DNA of 64,000 bases from Pricia antarctica (GTDB taxonomy: Bacteria > Bacteroidota > Bacteroidia > Flavobacteriales > Flavobacteriaceae). A model generated the notes under the pieces. The model saw nothing but the letters and a program-made list of their open reading frames with translations, did not search any database and had not been told where the DNA came from. Of this stretch, positions 1 to 11,100 are shown in pieces. Within the stretch, counting starts at the first letter, position 1, and each line of letters opens with the position of its first letter. Location: positions 1 to 64,000 of the forward strand of contig DRGL01000059.1 in NCBI GenBank assembly GCA_011050085.1, given 5' to 3'. Both the position numbers and the translations under genes were made by a program.

Positions 1-1
1 G

Positions 2-403
2 CGCGTTATTATGGAGTTATCCGAAAAACTAGGGAAAACGCCTACTGAGGTCAATGACTATCCGGGCTTCGTGGCCAACCGCATTCTAATGCCTATGATT
101 AATGAGGCCATTGAAACTCTGTATCATGGTGTTGCGGGCGTGTCTGAAATTGATACGGTTATGAAACTGGGTATGGCGCATCCGATGGGTCCTTTACAAC
201 TAGCCGATTTTATTGGATTGGATGTTTGCCTTTCAATCTTGAACGTGATGCACGATGGCCTAAAAAATCCAAAATACGCCCCTTGCCCCCTGCTCACCAA
301 TATGGTAACCGCCGGAAAGTTAGGTATTAAATCAGGCGAAGGCTTTTATGATTACTCAGAATCACGAAAAGCCGAAAAAGTCAGTAGCAGACACTTACGA
401 TAA
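2..403 (+). CDS. 3-hydroxyacyl-CoA (3-hydroxybutyryl-CoA) dehydrogenase, C-terminal part, 5' truncated
   Basis: The reading frame is open to the window edge (codons before the first ATG at 11 are coding), so the gene starts upstream and only the last ~133 residues are seen. These match the helical C-terminal domain of NAD-dependent 3-hydroxyacyl-CoA dehydrogenases: the domain-joining segment [10 protein letters not shown], then [15 protein letters not shown], and the closing KSGEGFYDY. Family role: oxidation of 3-hydroxyacyl-CoA to 3-ketoacyl-CoA (beta-oxidation or butyrate/PHB-type metabolism), cytosolic. The missing N-terminal Rossmann domain would carry NAD binding. The family assignment is firm; the chain-length preference (Hbd versus PaaH type) cannot be read from this part. 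Confidence 0.9.
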   Translation, partial: RVIMELSEKLGKTPTEVNDYPGFVANRILMPMINEAIETLYHGVAGVSEIDTVMKLGMAHPMGPLQLADFIGLDVCLSILNVMHDGLKNPKYAPCPLLTNMVTAGKLGIKSGEGFYDYSESRKAEKVSSRHLR

Positions 404-533
404 TCGGCAATTGCTGCGCAGGTATAAAATATAAAAATCGTTTTTTGAAGAGGATGCCATCCCCTTGATATTCTCCACCTCGAAATAAGAACAGTTCATC
501 TAAAATTCCTTAAAGTCTCAATCTAAAAAATCC

Positions 534-1187
534 ATGTCTATAAAAGAAAATATCCAAGAAATAAGAAGTAACCTACCAGAACATGTAACTCTAGTCGCCG
601 TATCAAAAACGAAACCGGAAACCGACTTACAAGAAGCTTACGATGCCGGGCAACGGATTCTGGGTGAAAATAAAGTTCAGGAAATGGCCGATAAATGGAA
701 AAATCTACCTAAAGATATTGAGTGGCATATGATCGGTCACCTTCAACGCAACAAAGTCAAATACATGATAGATTTTGTTTCCCTCATTCATGGCGTCGAT
801 AGTTTTCGACTTCTAAAGGAAATCAACAAAAGGGCTAAAAAAGTGGATAAAAAAGTAGATTGCCTACTACAGATCCATATTGCAGAGGAAGATAGCAAAT
901 TTGGACTGGACAAAGCAGAACTCTTAGAAATTATAGATTCGGAAGCCTTCAGTAATTTAAAAAATGTCAATATTAAAGGATTAATGGGGATGGCCACCTT
1001 TACCGATGATGAAAATCAGGTACGCCGTGAATTCAAGCACTTAAAATCGCTTTTTGATGAACTTCAGGGAAAACTTACCGATATACATATTCTATCGATG
1101 GGCATGAGTGGAGACTATCAAATCGCTATCGAAGAAGGTAGTACTATGGTACGCATCGGAAGTAGTATCTTTGGAGCAAGGAAGTAG
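534..1187 (+). CDS. YggS/PROSC-family pyridoxal-phosphate homeostasis protein
   Basis: 217 residues, the usual size for this family. The PLP-binding lysine lies in VAVSKTKP (about residue 26), and the family signatures GENKVQE, WHMIGHLQRNK and the C-terminal LSMGMSGDYQIAI...MVRIGSSIFG are all present. Members are single-domain alanine-racemase-like barrels that bind PLP without a known catalytic activity and buffer free PLP and amino/keto-acid pools in the cytosol. The start ATG at 534 follows an AT-rich stretch with no clear Shine-Dalgarno, as is normal in Bacteroidota. It reads in the same direction as the next gene 102 bp downstream, but no promoter or terminator between them could be identified. 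Confidence 0.95.
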   Translation: MSIKENIQEIRSNLPEHVTLVAVSKTKPETDLQEAYDAGQRILGENKVQEMADKWKNLPKDIEWHMIGHLQRNKVKYMIDFVSLIHGVDSFRLLKEINKRAKKVDKKVDCLLQIHIAEEDSKFGLDKAELLEIIDSEAFSNLKNVNIKGLMGMATFTDDENQVRREFKHLKSLFDELQGKLTDIHILSMGMSGDYQIAIEEGSTMVRIGSSIFGARK

Positions 1188-1289
1188 GTGATAACGACCC
1201 GATTGGAATCCTTTAACATCATTTTGCCACATAAACCCAATTCAAAGATAGGGTTATGTAAAGCCGATTTATAAAGCATAAAACAGTAC

Positions 1290-2654
1290 ATGTACAGTAT
1301 ACTTGATATAGAGACAACAGGCGGAAAATATAATGAGGAAGGTATTACAGAAATCGCCATTCATAAGTTCGATGGCCATAATGTGGTCGATCAATTTATA
1401 AGCCTTGTAAATCCTGAAAAAGAAATTCAGCCCTTCGTGGTAAAGCTTACTGGCATTAATAACAAAATGCTCCGCACGGCCCCAAAATTCCATGAGATAG
1501 CAAAACGTATTGTCGAAATTACAGAAGATAGCGTTCTTGTGGCCCACAACGCCCAATTCGATTATAGAATTTTACGTACCGAATTTAGAAGGCTTGGCTA
1601 TAACTTCGAACGGAAAACGCTCTGCACGGTCGATCTATCCAAAAAACTAATTCCCGAAGCGGAATCGCATAGTCTTGGTAAATTGGTACGCTCACTGGGA
1701 ATTGCCGTTAGTGATAGGCATCGGGCAAACGGCGACGCCTTGGCTACGCTGAAGCTCTTTAAAATTTTACTTACAAAAGATTCCGATAAAACCATCATTA
1801 AAGATGTTATCCGAAAAGAAACACAGGGTGAATTATCAGATCGACAGTTGGATATTGTGGAGTCGATACCATCAGAAACCGGTGTCTATTATATGCATGA
1901 TAAAGATGGTGAAATCATCTTCTTAGGCAAAAGTAGCAACATGAAAAAACGGGTGAATCAGCACTTCACCAAAAGTGGCGGTCGCGGACGTCAATTGCAA
2001 AAAGCCACGAAAAAAGTAAGCTATGAAAAAACGGGAAGTGAGCTTGTAGCCCTGCTTAAAGAAAATGAGGAATTAATACGCAATCGACCTAAATATAATC
2101 CAAAACCAAGATCTATATATTTTTCCCATACGGTTTGTGCCCATACCGATGAGCATGGGTACTTGGTGTTAAGAGGTAATAAAGCTAAGACTACTAATGA
2201 TAGCTTTGCAACGTTCAACAGCATGGTTGCTGCAGAGAATTTTATCCGTAAATTAACCCGTGAATTTCGCTTGTGCGATAAATTAAATGGTATATCGGAA
2301 GCCAAAAAAAATTGCTCAAACTATGATTCAGGTGAGTGCGATGGTGCCTGTATTCAAAAAGAAACTACAGATAGTTATAATAAAAAGGTTGAAGAGGCCA
2401 TAAGTAAGTATTCGTTAAAGAACAAGAATATCGTCATAGTAGACAAAGGTAGAGACCTTGGCGAGTATAGCGCTATCTTGATTAAGGACGGTCATTTCAA
2501 AGGCTTGGGCTTTTGTGACCTGAACCATCAGATCAATAATACACACATCTTGGAATCTATAATTACACCTATGGCAGGCGGCGATAATACTAGACATATC
2601 ATTGAAACCTATCTTAGAAAAAGAAGAGTTTTTAAAATTTTAGATTTGAAGTGA
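1290..2654 (+). CDS. DEDDh exonuclease (DnaQ-like) fused to GIY-YIG nuclease with UvrC-like cysteine cluster
   Basis: 454 residues. Residues 1-170 form a DnaQ/epsilon-type 3'-5' exonuclease: D6 and E8 in LDIETTG, then AHNAQFDYRIL and HRANGDA supply the other DEDDh residues. Residues about 190-275 form a GIY-YIG nuclease domain (GVYYMHDKDG...FLGKS, where the second motif reads FLG instead of YIG). Residues C329, C342, C350 and C354 have spacing C-x12-C-x7-C-x3-C, close to the cysteines that follow the GIY-YIG domain in UvrC (C-x11-C-x7-C-x3-C in E. coli). The architecture resembles Cho/UvrC-related proteins of Bacteroidota often annotated as a Pol III epsilon subunit. A DNA repair or processing role is likely; the substrate is not known. 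Seven bases separate it from the channel gene, so they are probably co-transcribed. Confidence 0.9.
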   Translation: MYSILDIETTGGKYNEEGITEIAIHKFDGHNVVDQFISLVNPEKEIQPFVVKLTGINNKMLRTAPKFHEIAKRIVEITEDSVLVAHNAQFDYRILRTEFRRLGYNFERKTLCTVDLSKKLIPEAESHSLGKLVRSLGIAVSDRHRANGDALATLKLFKILLTKDSDKTIIKDVIRKETQGELSDRQLDIVESIPSETGVYYMHDKDGEIIFLGKSSNMKKRVNQHFTKSGGRGRQLQKATKKVSYEKTGSELVALLKENEELIRNRPKYNPKPRSIYFSHTVCAHTDEHGYLVLRGNKAKTTNDSFATFNSMVAAENFIRKLTREFRLCDKLNGISEAKKNCSNYDSGECDGACIQKETTDSYNKKVEEAISKYSLKNKNIVIVDKGRDLGEYSAILIKDGHFKGLGFCDLNHQINNTHILESIITPMAGGDNTRHIIETYLRKRRVFKILDLK

Positions 2655-2661
2655 TATAGCC

Positions 2662-3510
2662 GTGTTAGACACCAAACCAAAAAAAGGCTGGAAATTTAGA
2701 GTCCACGAAATAATTTACGAGGCGGATACCCCTTTAGGTAAATGGTTCGATATATTGCTATTTATATTGATTATTATCAGCGTGTTGCTGGTTATGTTTG
2801 AAAGCGTTAAGTGGATCGATGCTACCTACCACCGAACACTTCTTGTATTGGAATGGATTGTAACAATATTATTTACTATCGAATATATTGCTCGAATAAT
2901 AACCATTAAAAAACCTTGGAAATACATTTTTAGCTTCTACGGGATTATCGATTTTCTATCCACAATTCCACTGTATCTCTCCTACATCTTTGCCGGTTCA
3001 CAGGCACTTTTGGCCATTCGGGCCTTTCGGCTGATTCGTGTTTTCCGTATTCTAAAATTGGTGCAGTTTTTAGGAGAAGCCTCTCAACTCAAAAAGGCTT
3101 TAAAGGCGAGCCGAGCCAAAATAACTGTTTTTTTGTTTGCCGTGCTCATTGTTGCGGTAATTCTCGGTACGGTCATGTATCTGATCGAAGGTGAAGAGGC
3201 TGGCTTTACAAGTATACCTACTAGTATTTATTGGACTATTGTCACACTTACCACAGTCGGTTATGGTGATATAGCTCCGATTACCGCACAAGGCCAGCTG
3301 ATTGCTACGATTATAATGCTACTTGGTTATGGCATCATTGCCGTTCCTACAGGAATTGTAACCGCTGAAATGGGCAAAAGCGGCGATGGCACGAAAAAAC
3401 CGGCTGAAGAGCCTTATGTACATGTCAACACCCAAGCTTGCACGACCTGTGCAAGAGAAGGGCACAGAGACGGCGCAAAGTATTGCTTTAACTGTGGAAG
3501 CGAGCTATAA
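2662..3510 (+). CDS. Voltage-gated-type potassium channel (ion transporter) with C-terminal zinc-ribbon
   Basis: 282 residues starting with GTG; the next in-frame ATG lies inside the first membrane helix. Six membrane segments are visible. The S4-like segment is RAFRLIRVFRILK (residues 120-132), and the K+ selectivity filter TTVGYGD is at 197-203, between S5 and S6. The C-terminal tail carries CTTC (260-263) and CFNC (275-278), a zinc-ribbon-like pair. Members conduct K+ across the inner membrane. The tail follows a short linker after S6 and may bind metal or act in assembly. The stop overlaps the miaA start by one base (TAATG), indicating translational coupling. Confidence 0.93.
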   Translation: MLDTKPKKGWKFRVHEIIYEADTPLGKWFDILLFILIIISVLLVMFESVKWIDATYHRTLLVLEWIVTILFTIEYIARIITIKKPWKYIFSFYGIIDFLSTIPLYLSYIFAGSQALLAIRAFRLIRVFRILKLVQFLGEASQLKKALKASRAKITVFLFAVLIVAVILGTVMYLIEGEEAGFTSIPTSIYWTIVTLTTVGYGDIAPITAQGQLIATIIMLLGYGIIAVPTGIVTAEMGKSGDGTKKPAEEPYVHVNTQACTTCAREGHRDGAKYCFNCGSEL

Positions 3511-4415
3511 TGGCAAAAACACTCATCGCTATCGTAGGCCCAACTGCCATTGGAAAGACTGCTATGGCCATTACCTTAGCGCAGCACTTTGATACCGAGA
3601 TTATTTCTTCTGACTCTAGACAGTTTTATAGGGAAATGCAAATTGGAACGGCAGTACCCTCCAAAGAAGAGTTATCTAGGGCAAAGCATCATTTTATACA
3701 GCACAAAAGTATTTCGGACGCCTATACCGTAGGTGATTTCGAAAAGGAAGCACTTGAAGTATTGGAAGAACTTTTTAAGGATAATGATACGGTCATAATG
3801 GTTGGCGGAAGTGGTCTTTACGTCGACGCCGTAACCCAAGGCTTGGATAAATTTCCTAAAATCAATCCGGAGGTACGTAAAGGTCTAAACGCGGAATTAA
3901 AGGAAAATGGTATCGAAAGCCTGCAAGTTCGCTTAGAAAAACTGGACCCTGATTATTACGGAAAGGTAGACAATCAAAATCCACATCGCTTGATTCGAGC
4001 ACTGGAAGTCTGTTTAGGAAGTGGCAAACCCTATTCGTATTTTCTGTCCGCAGAAAAAAAAGCTAGGTCATTTGATATTCTAACTGTCGGTATAACGGCG
4101 GATAGGCCATTGATTTACGAACGTATCAATACTAGGGTTGATAAAATGCTTGCAGACGGACTGTTGGCCGAAGTGGAAAAGGTACTGCCCTATCGAGAAT
4201 TAAATGCATTGAATACGGTAGGATATAAAGAGCTTTTTAAGTATTTGGACGGTACATCGACTTTAGAATTTGCAATTTCCGAAATAAAGAAAAATACTCG
4301 ACGTTTTGCCAAACGTCAAATGACCTGGTTTAGAAAAAAAGAGAAGACGCTATGGGTCCCCTATAACATATCTAGCAAAGAATTGATATTGAAGGTGAAG
4401 GACAAGATTGTCTAA
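3510..4415 (+). CDS. miaA: tRNA dimethylallyltransferase MiaA
   Basis: 301 residues, typical length. The P-loop AIVGPTAIGKTAMA is near the N-terminus, followed by ISSDSRQFYREMQIGTAVPS, in which the DSRQFY segment helps bind A37 of the tRNA. The family motif VGGSGLYVDA and the DNQNPHRLIRALEV segment follow, and the C-terminal TRRFAKRQMTWFRK region contacts the anticodon stem-loop. It transfers the dimethylallyl group to N6 of A37 in tRNAs reading UNN codons. The gene starts on the stop of the potassium channel gene (TAATG), an unusual partner for miaA. A gluconokinase gene follows 41 bp later. Confidence 0.97.
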   Translation: MAKTLIAIVGPTAIGKTAMAITLAQHFDTEIISSDSRQFYREMQIGTAVPSKEELSRAKHHFIQHKSISDAYTVGDFEKEALEVLEELFKDNDTVIMVGGSGLYVDAVTQGLDKFPKINPEVRKGLNAELKENGIESLQVRLEKLDPDYYGKVDNQNPHRLIRALEVCLGSGKPYSYFLSAEKKARSFDILTVGITADRPLIYERINTRVDKMLADGLLAEVEKVLPYRELNALNTVGYKELFKYLDGTSTLEFAISEIKKNTRRFAKRQMTWFRKKEKTLWVPYNISSKELILKVKDKIV

Positions 4416-4456
4416 AATATATAGCGACGTTACAATCTAGAAGAATTACACCGCAA

Positions 4457-4948
4457 ATGGAAAATAAAAAGGAAATACTATTCGTAATGGGCGTGTCCGG
4501 TTCTGGAAAAACTACCATTGGAAAACTATTGGCCGAAAAATTAGAACTCCCATTTTTTGATGGCGATGCCTATCACCCAAAGGCCAATGTAGAAAAAATG
4601 GCAGAAGGACATCCTTTGAACGATGAAGATCGTAAAGGCTGGCTACACCGCTTAAACGAATTGGCAAAGAAACAAGCGCTGGATGGTGCCATTATTGCAT
4701 GTTCTGCACTGAAAAGTCAATATCGTGAGCAATTGCGTCAGGGCTTACATACCGTTGAATTTATTTATCTTGAAGGTTCTTTTGATTTGATTTCCGAGCG
4801 GCTGGCCAATCGCAAAGGGCATTTTATGCCAACAGCATTATTGCGCTCCCAATTTGATGCCTTGGAAATTCCAAAACACGCCATCTCCGTATCCATTGAC
4901 GCCACCCCTTCAGAGGTGGTGGAAAATATCCTAAAAGAAATTTCGTAA
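4457..4948 (+). CDS. gntK: Gluconokinase (GntK family)
   Basis: 163 residues, the normal size for thermoresistant-type gluconokinases. Walker A is MGVSGSGKTTIG (residues 12-23). FFDGDAYHP, NDEDRKGWL, ACSALKSQYR and the C-terminal HFMPTALLRSQFDALE are family hallmarks. It phosphorylates D-gluconate with ATP to 6-phosphogluconate, feeding the pentose phosphate or Entner-Doudoroff routes. No gluconate permease or gnt regulator lies nearby. It could end the miaA transcript, since the first terminator seen after it is at 5117-5156. Confidence 0.93.
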   Translation: MENKKEILFVMGVSGSGKTTIGKLLAEKLELPFFDGDAYHPKANVEKMAEGHPLNDEDRKGWLHRLNELAKKQALDGAIIACSALKSQYREQLRQGLHTVEFIYLEGSFDLISERLANRKGHFMPTALLRSQFDALEIPKHAISVSIDATPSEVVENILKEIS

Positions 4949-5116
4949 TCCAACCGCGATTGGCAAATCGGTACATTAAAAAGTTTAAAGGCCTGTAATT
5001 TAGAGCAATAAAATTGCGGCATTTGAACTTTAGATATATCGATGGCCCCAAAACAACTAATAGATTTGGGCAGTTACCAATACCTCAAGCGTCAAAGTTA
5101 ACGAGTCGGTTCATTA

Positions 5117-5156
5117 AAAAAGAGGTGCAGTCCATATTTCAAATGCACCTCTTTTT
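5117..5156. terminator. Bidirectional rho-independent terminator
   Basis: A 13-bp perfect stem (5117-5129 with 5144-5156, core AAAGAGGTGCA / TGCACCTCTTT) encloses a 14-nt loop. A-run and T-run flank the stem on opposite sides, so it can act for both the gluconokinase gene (+) and the giant secreted protein gene (-), which converge here. Confidence 0.9.
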
Positions 5157-5171
5157 AGAAAACTGATAGAA

Positions 5172-8100
5172 TTAATTTTTGATTAGCACTTTAAGAGTAA
5201 TCGGTTCCCCTTGGTTCACCGCGATTTCGAAGAAGTACAGTCCTGGCTTTAAAATGTGCACCGGAACTTCGTACCGATTGTCGTTGACTAAAATATCTTC
5301 AGGCAAATACGAATTGAGTAAACGACCCTGCAAATCATGTACGTTCATACCAAGCATCATAAAATTTTCCGGTTGGTTTAACACCCGAATAATAGCAATT
5401 CCATTTTTAGGAGGATTCTGCTCTAGAAAAACGCCGATAACATCACCCTCCGCAGTGTCACTAACCACTATCGAAATGGTGGTAGTGTTGGCCACGCCAC
5501 CCGCATCCGTTACGGTCAGTTCAACATCATAAGTTCCTTCAGCAATAAATATATTTGCTGGATCTGCCTGTGCAGAAGTATTTCCGTCTTTAAAATCCCA
5601 TAGGTAGCTTGTTATTTCTCCCAAAGAATTACTGCCCGTGAAAGTTACCTCCAATGGTGCATTTCCTGTCGTCGGAGCCGCTTCGGCTACCGCCAAAATT
5701 CCACCTTCTGGCAATACCGTTACACTGACTTCATCAAAATCGGAATCCCCTTCATCGTCGGTCACATTCAAACGGAAGACATAGGTACCAGGCAACATAT
5801 TGCTTACGGATAACTCTGCGGTATCCGCACCGACCAATGTAGCATCCGGACCGCTTTGTTGCGTCCATCCAAAAGAAATTTCTCCGCCGTCGGCATCCGT
5901 TCCAGTACCTATTAAAACCACGCTATTCTGTGGTAGGCTAATCTCTTGGTCTGCGCCAGCATCTGCCACAGGGGCTCCCGCGACCAAAGGCTCGATAATT
6001 TCAATACCTGATATTTTCGGGTACTCCGTAATTGGAATCAAGGTAATGGTAAGACTTTCATCCGTTACATTAACACCCGTAAAACTTTCGATTACAGCCC
6101 TTGCCCCACCTTCAGCGGCTACGAAAATATCATAATTTTCAATTCGCTGGCCTTCTACATCAATATTGAAGACCCTAGAACCGGCACCACCCGCTGAGCC
6201 GGCACCGGGAACACCGAAGTAAATTTCGGCAAAATGCAGATTGACATCATGTGCACCGTTGGCGACCGGTATTTCATAAATCAAACTACCACTTCCGCTC
6301 GAACGGAAGCGCTCGGTTTGGTATAATTGCGGATTGGTCGTATTCGCAATAGGAATTTCATTTGTAAACGTACTGCCTCCATTAAAATTCTGGTCCATGG
6401 CCCATTCTGTCCCCGCCAATGTAAATGCAGGACCGCCAGAATTAATACGGTTTGCGTTGCCGTCAACAATAGTACCGGAACCTACCGTAATGGTCACTTC
6501 GTCAATACCTGTATCAAGTTCATCGTCAGTTACGGTCAGGCGGAAAACATAAGTACCTTCGATTGCATTCGTAACCGTTACTTCCGTTGTTTCGGCTCCT
6601 GTTAAGCTTGCCGTATCGCCTTCAGGACTGCTCTGTATGGACCAAAGATAGGATACAATATCACCGCCATCTGGGTCACTGCCAGAACCGGTTAATGTAA
6701 AATTGGTTTCCGGCTGCACCGTGCGGTCTTCACCAGCAATGGCAATCGGACTATCATCAATGATAGGTGCAGTAGTATTCTCATAAATTCGTGGTATCAA
6801 ATCATTGAGCCATCCATTGGAAATAACATCAAGATCACCATCGTTATCAATATCGGTAACTCTTGCTCCGTCATGATGTTCAAGGTCAAGACCGCCATCA
6901 TCGAGAACACGAAGCGTAAATTCACCGGAACCACATAGATCGTTCTCAAAAGCGAGCAAGCGATGCTCGCCCCGCCACTCCCCGACTACGATATCCTTAT
7001 CTCCATCAAAATCGATATCGGTTGCAAAAACGCTTAAGCTACCCTGGATTCCAGTATCAAGAACATTTTTAACCCAAGGCTGGGTACGATCTTCCTCTTG
7101 GGATTCAAACCAGGCAAATTCAAATTGATTGCCCGTTCCGTTCACGCCCAATTGACCTACTACGGCATCTAGGTCACCGTCACGGTCGAAATCCGCCAAC
7201 TGCGCCCTATCTGGCGTACTCCTATAATCTATACCCGTTTCAAAAGTTTCGAAATTTCCACCACCGTTATTTCTAAGCCAATTGATACCCTGAAAGAGGT
7301 CAAGGTCATTGTCTTGATCGATATCCCCGGCTTGAATATCCTCCCCGGAAGAATCCTGACTGATATCCACTAAGGTCCAAGTGCCAGTTGTGGGATCGTC
7401 TGACGGGGTAAGCATCTGAACCGGTGAACCGGTCGATTCGGCACCGTTCCAGTTGATGGCCATTTGATAAGGTCCTCCAACATCGAATACTCCACCTGCA
7501 ATTCCCGCTAAAAAGGGTTCGCGATAATCGGTATCACCCGCAGGAATATTTTCAAATACCGTGAAATTACCGGCACCATCATTTTGTGCCCAGACTAAGA
7601 TAGCATTGGTATAACGGCCCGTTGTACCAAGTAAATCCATATCACCATCACCGTCAAAATCGTAAACGTGGGCCACATTTCCAAAGACGCCACCTATGGT
7701 ACTCTTGACCCAATCGCCCGAAGCGGTACCCGGATTTTTGAACCACCATCCGCCCGTAACAATATCCTTTAGGCCATCACCGTCTAAATCATAATCGGCT
7801 AATGTGTATACTACGGTATACTCATTTTCCTCCAACTGATGAACTGTCCAGGAATCTGGAAAAGCTGTTTCGTTACAGCTCACTTCGCCAGTGATGTTTA
7901 CGGTGACCTCGTCAAAAACACCTGTAGGTGTATGGTCGGCGTTGAAAAGTTCAACACGAATCGTATGCTCGCCCAAGCTATAGCCTTCGATAGGAATAGG
8001 TTCGTAATTATAATACCGGTCTACAAGAGTTCCATCGACATAATAGTGCAAATGGGTATCCCCTTCATTTACCGTCCAGTTTTCTACGCGAAACGCCACT

Positions 8101-11100
8101 TCAAAAGGCTGGTTCACGTTCCATCCGTTAGAAGGGGATGTAATTGTAATGTCGGCATCGGTTTCTCCGCCACCTTCAAAGGTATCCGGTGAAAGGACTT
8201 CTATACCAGATATTTTAGGACTTTCGGTGATTGATGAAAAAACGATACTTGCAAAACCATCTGAAATGGACACGTTGTCAAATGCTTTGATTAAAGCGGT
8301 CGCCGAGGCAGTTTCAGAGAGAATATCAAAATTGTTTAATACTGGATTACCCTCGATGCTCACATTAAAAATTCTTGAGCCAGCCGCACCGGCCGCCCCT
8401 CCGGAAGGGGCACCATAAAATATTTCGGCGAAATGTAAACGTATATCATAATCACCGGCGATAGAAACCGGAATTTCATAGGAATAGGTGCCATAGCGTT
8501 CCGTTTGGTACAGGGTATCATCGGTTGTACCAGCAATTGGTACCTCGTTGGAAAACAGTGTCCCTCCAGATGCATACCGATCGGCTATAAAAGTCTGACC
8601 ACCGACAAGCGTTTGCGGGCCGCCAACGTTAATACGGACTTCACCAAAAATTGAAAATGGGAAATTATCGGGAACAAGCGTAAGTCCCGATTCGTTTTGC
8701 ACAGTTCCGACGTTTAGACTATATGGCGTATCGTTATCCAAAACGGAAGTAGTCAATGCTACGGTGCGATTGTCGTCGAGCAATACGGCCGAAGAAATAC
8801 TAACGCCGTTATCAATACTATAATTGGAGAGCAATTCCGCAGACGCCTTATCCATATATTCAGAAAACTCGACCGTCACCTGTGTTGCAGACGCTGATAA
8901 GACTTTGTTCACCTTTGGCGGGGTACTGTCTTCAGAAACACCGGTACCGATAAACTCTACGTAGTTCAAATCAAAAATATCGGATTGACCTATGGTGCCT
9001 TTAAAAACAAAATAAAGATCATTTGTCGTTCCGGGATCGGTAATTGGGGTTTGCACATTGACCCACTCATTAGAGGTGTCGGGAATCTGCGTTGTAGCCA
9101 AAAGCGGACCTGTGGCACTACCGGTTCGCAACTCAATGCTATTGCCTGACGCATCTGAAAGAACGCGATATTTTACCGCCGTCATATTTCTAAGGTTTCG
9201 ACCTTCGAACATTATAAAACCATTTGCATCGACCCGTATGGCCTCACTGCCACCCTCCAACTCGTCGCTATTCGGAATTATAGTAGTTCCGCTGTCGGCA
9301 TCATAATATTCGGCTTCCTTGCGCTTTGGATGTAAAATGAGCTGATCAAAAGATGTCAACCCACCGGCATCGGTATAATTGGTGCCTATTACAAAAAAGA
9401 TATCGGCATCACCGTCAATATTATGACCTTCGGATTTTAAGTTGATGGTTTGCGGACATCCTGATAATGTCAAATCATCGTGAAAGTGGTTTAAATGTCC
9501 CAATGCGGGTACCACATTTACATCATTACAATCAATTTCAGAAGTTGCCGTCGAACCGTCTTCAGTATCTGTCACTGTAATATCAAATGAGATATCATCG
9601 TCCCAATTGACCAACGCGCCTCTTGGTGGATTGTTATATGTGAAAGTAGCCTTATTGTTACCTGCATAAATAGTAATATTCTTGACCCCTCTTCCGCCAT
9701 TGCCATCTTCTACCACTAATTGGGCGTTAAAGTTTCCGGCAGTAGTGTAGGTAAATGACGTATTCGGTCCGGTGGCGTCAGGCGTACCGTTCGAGTCAAA
9801 ATCCCAACTATAGGATAAAGGTGAATCACCATCGGCATCCGTAGTACCTTCACTTGAGAAGTTTACGGTAAGTGGCAGCGAGCCATCAGTTCTATCTGCC
9901 GATAGTTCGACAATTGGTGATGAATTGGTCACTTCACCAGTGTAGCTTACCTTGATAAGTTTTCCAGAGCCGGTAGAGTTTTGCGGGCAGCAACCGGTAC
10001 CATAAGCTAATATGTACATATAACCATCTGGGCCGATCTGCATGTCTAAAAAGCCGTCTCTAGAATTTGGAAATACCGAGGGTGCAAATGGTTCATCGGA
10101 TAGTATATTACCATCCTCATCCATCTCCACAGCGAATATTCTACTAGTATTGAAATCAAAGTAAAAATAGACCCCATCAAAAATAGAGGGTAGCCTTTGC
10201 TGATCTGTCAATGTAGCGTCATAGGTATAACGGGGACCGGAACAGTAAGACCTGTGGAAAAAATCAATCCATGAAGGTTGCGCAGGAGGTAAATTTTCCA
10301 AGCCATTTCTCCAGGTCGAAATGTTGACGGGCGCTTGCGGGTCGTAAAAAAAACGTGGATTACTGTAGGTATTTTGATAAGGTATGTTCTCTGCGGCAAA
10401 ATAAGGCCAACCGTAATTACCGGCCTCTTTGACTAAATTTATTTCATCTCGGCCCTCAGGACCTTCCGTCGAAGCCTCGTTTGCATCTGGACCGACTTCG
10501 CCCCAGAACAACCAGTCATCATTTTCTTTATCGACAAAAATACGGTAAGGATTTCTAGCGCCCATCACATAGATTTCAGGCCGGGTAAGAGCGGTTCCCG
10601 GAGGAAATAGGTTTCCCGGGGGGATGGAGTACGTACCGTTAGGCTGTGGAGTTATCCTAAGAATTTTGCCGCGAAGGTCGTTCGTACTTGAAGATGTATT
10701 TTCGGAACTATTGTTCTCATCATTTTCATTGAGATTGGCGTATTGGGAATGGTTCGAGTTATCACCGGTCGCTATATACAGATTGCCTTGTGAATCGAAA
10801 TCCAAATCACCTGCTGCATGATAGTATTCATCACGCTGGGTATCCCATTCCAAAAGAATCACTTCGGAACCAAGGTCCAAAAGATTACCGTTCATCGTGA
10901 AACGTGATACCCTGTTCTTCACTACTGCAATTGGAGAAAAGTGAAGGTATACAAAATTATTAGTAGCAAAATTGGGGTCAAAGGCCAATCCTAAAAATCC
11001 ATCCTCAAGCTCATGAAATACCGGAAGGGTACCAGCCGAAGTAGTCAGATTCGTATTTGGATTATAAATGAGAAGCTCGCCGTAACGATCTACTATAAAT

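Noticed and set aside
404-533. Inverted repeat GGATGCCATCC as a terminator of the first gene
   Set aside because: Arms of 5 bp with a 1-nt loop cannot fold properly, and no T-run follows.
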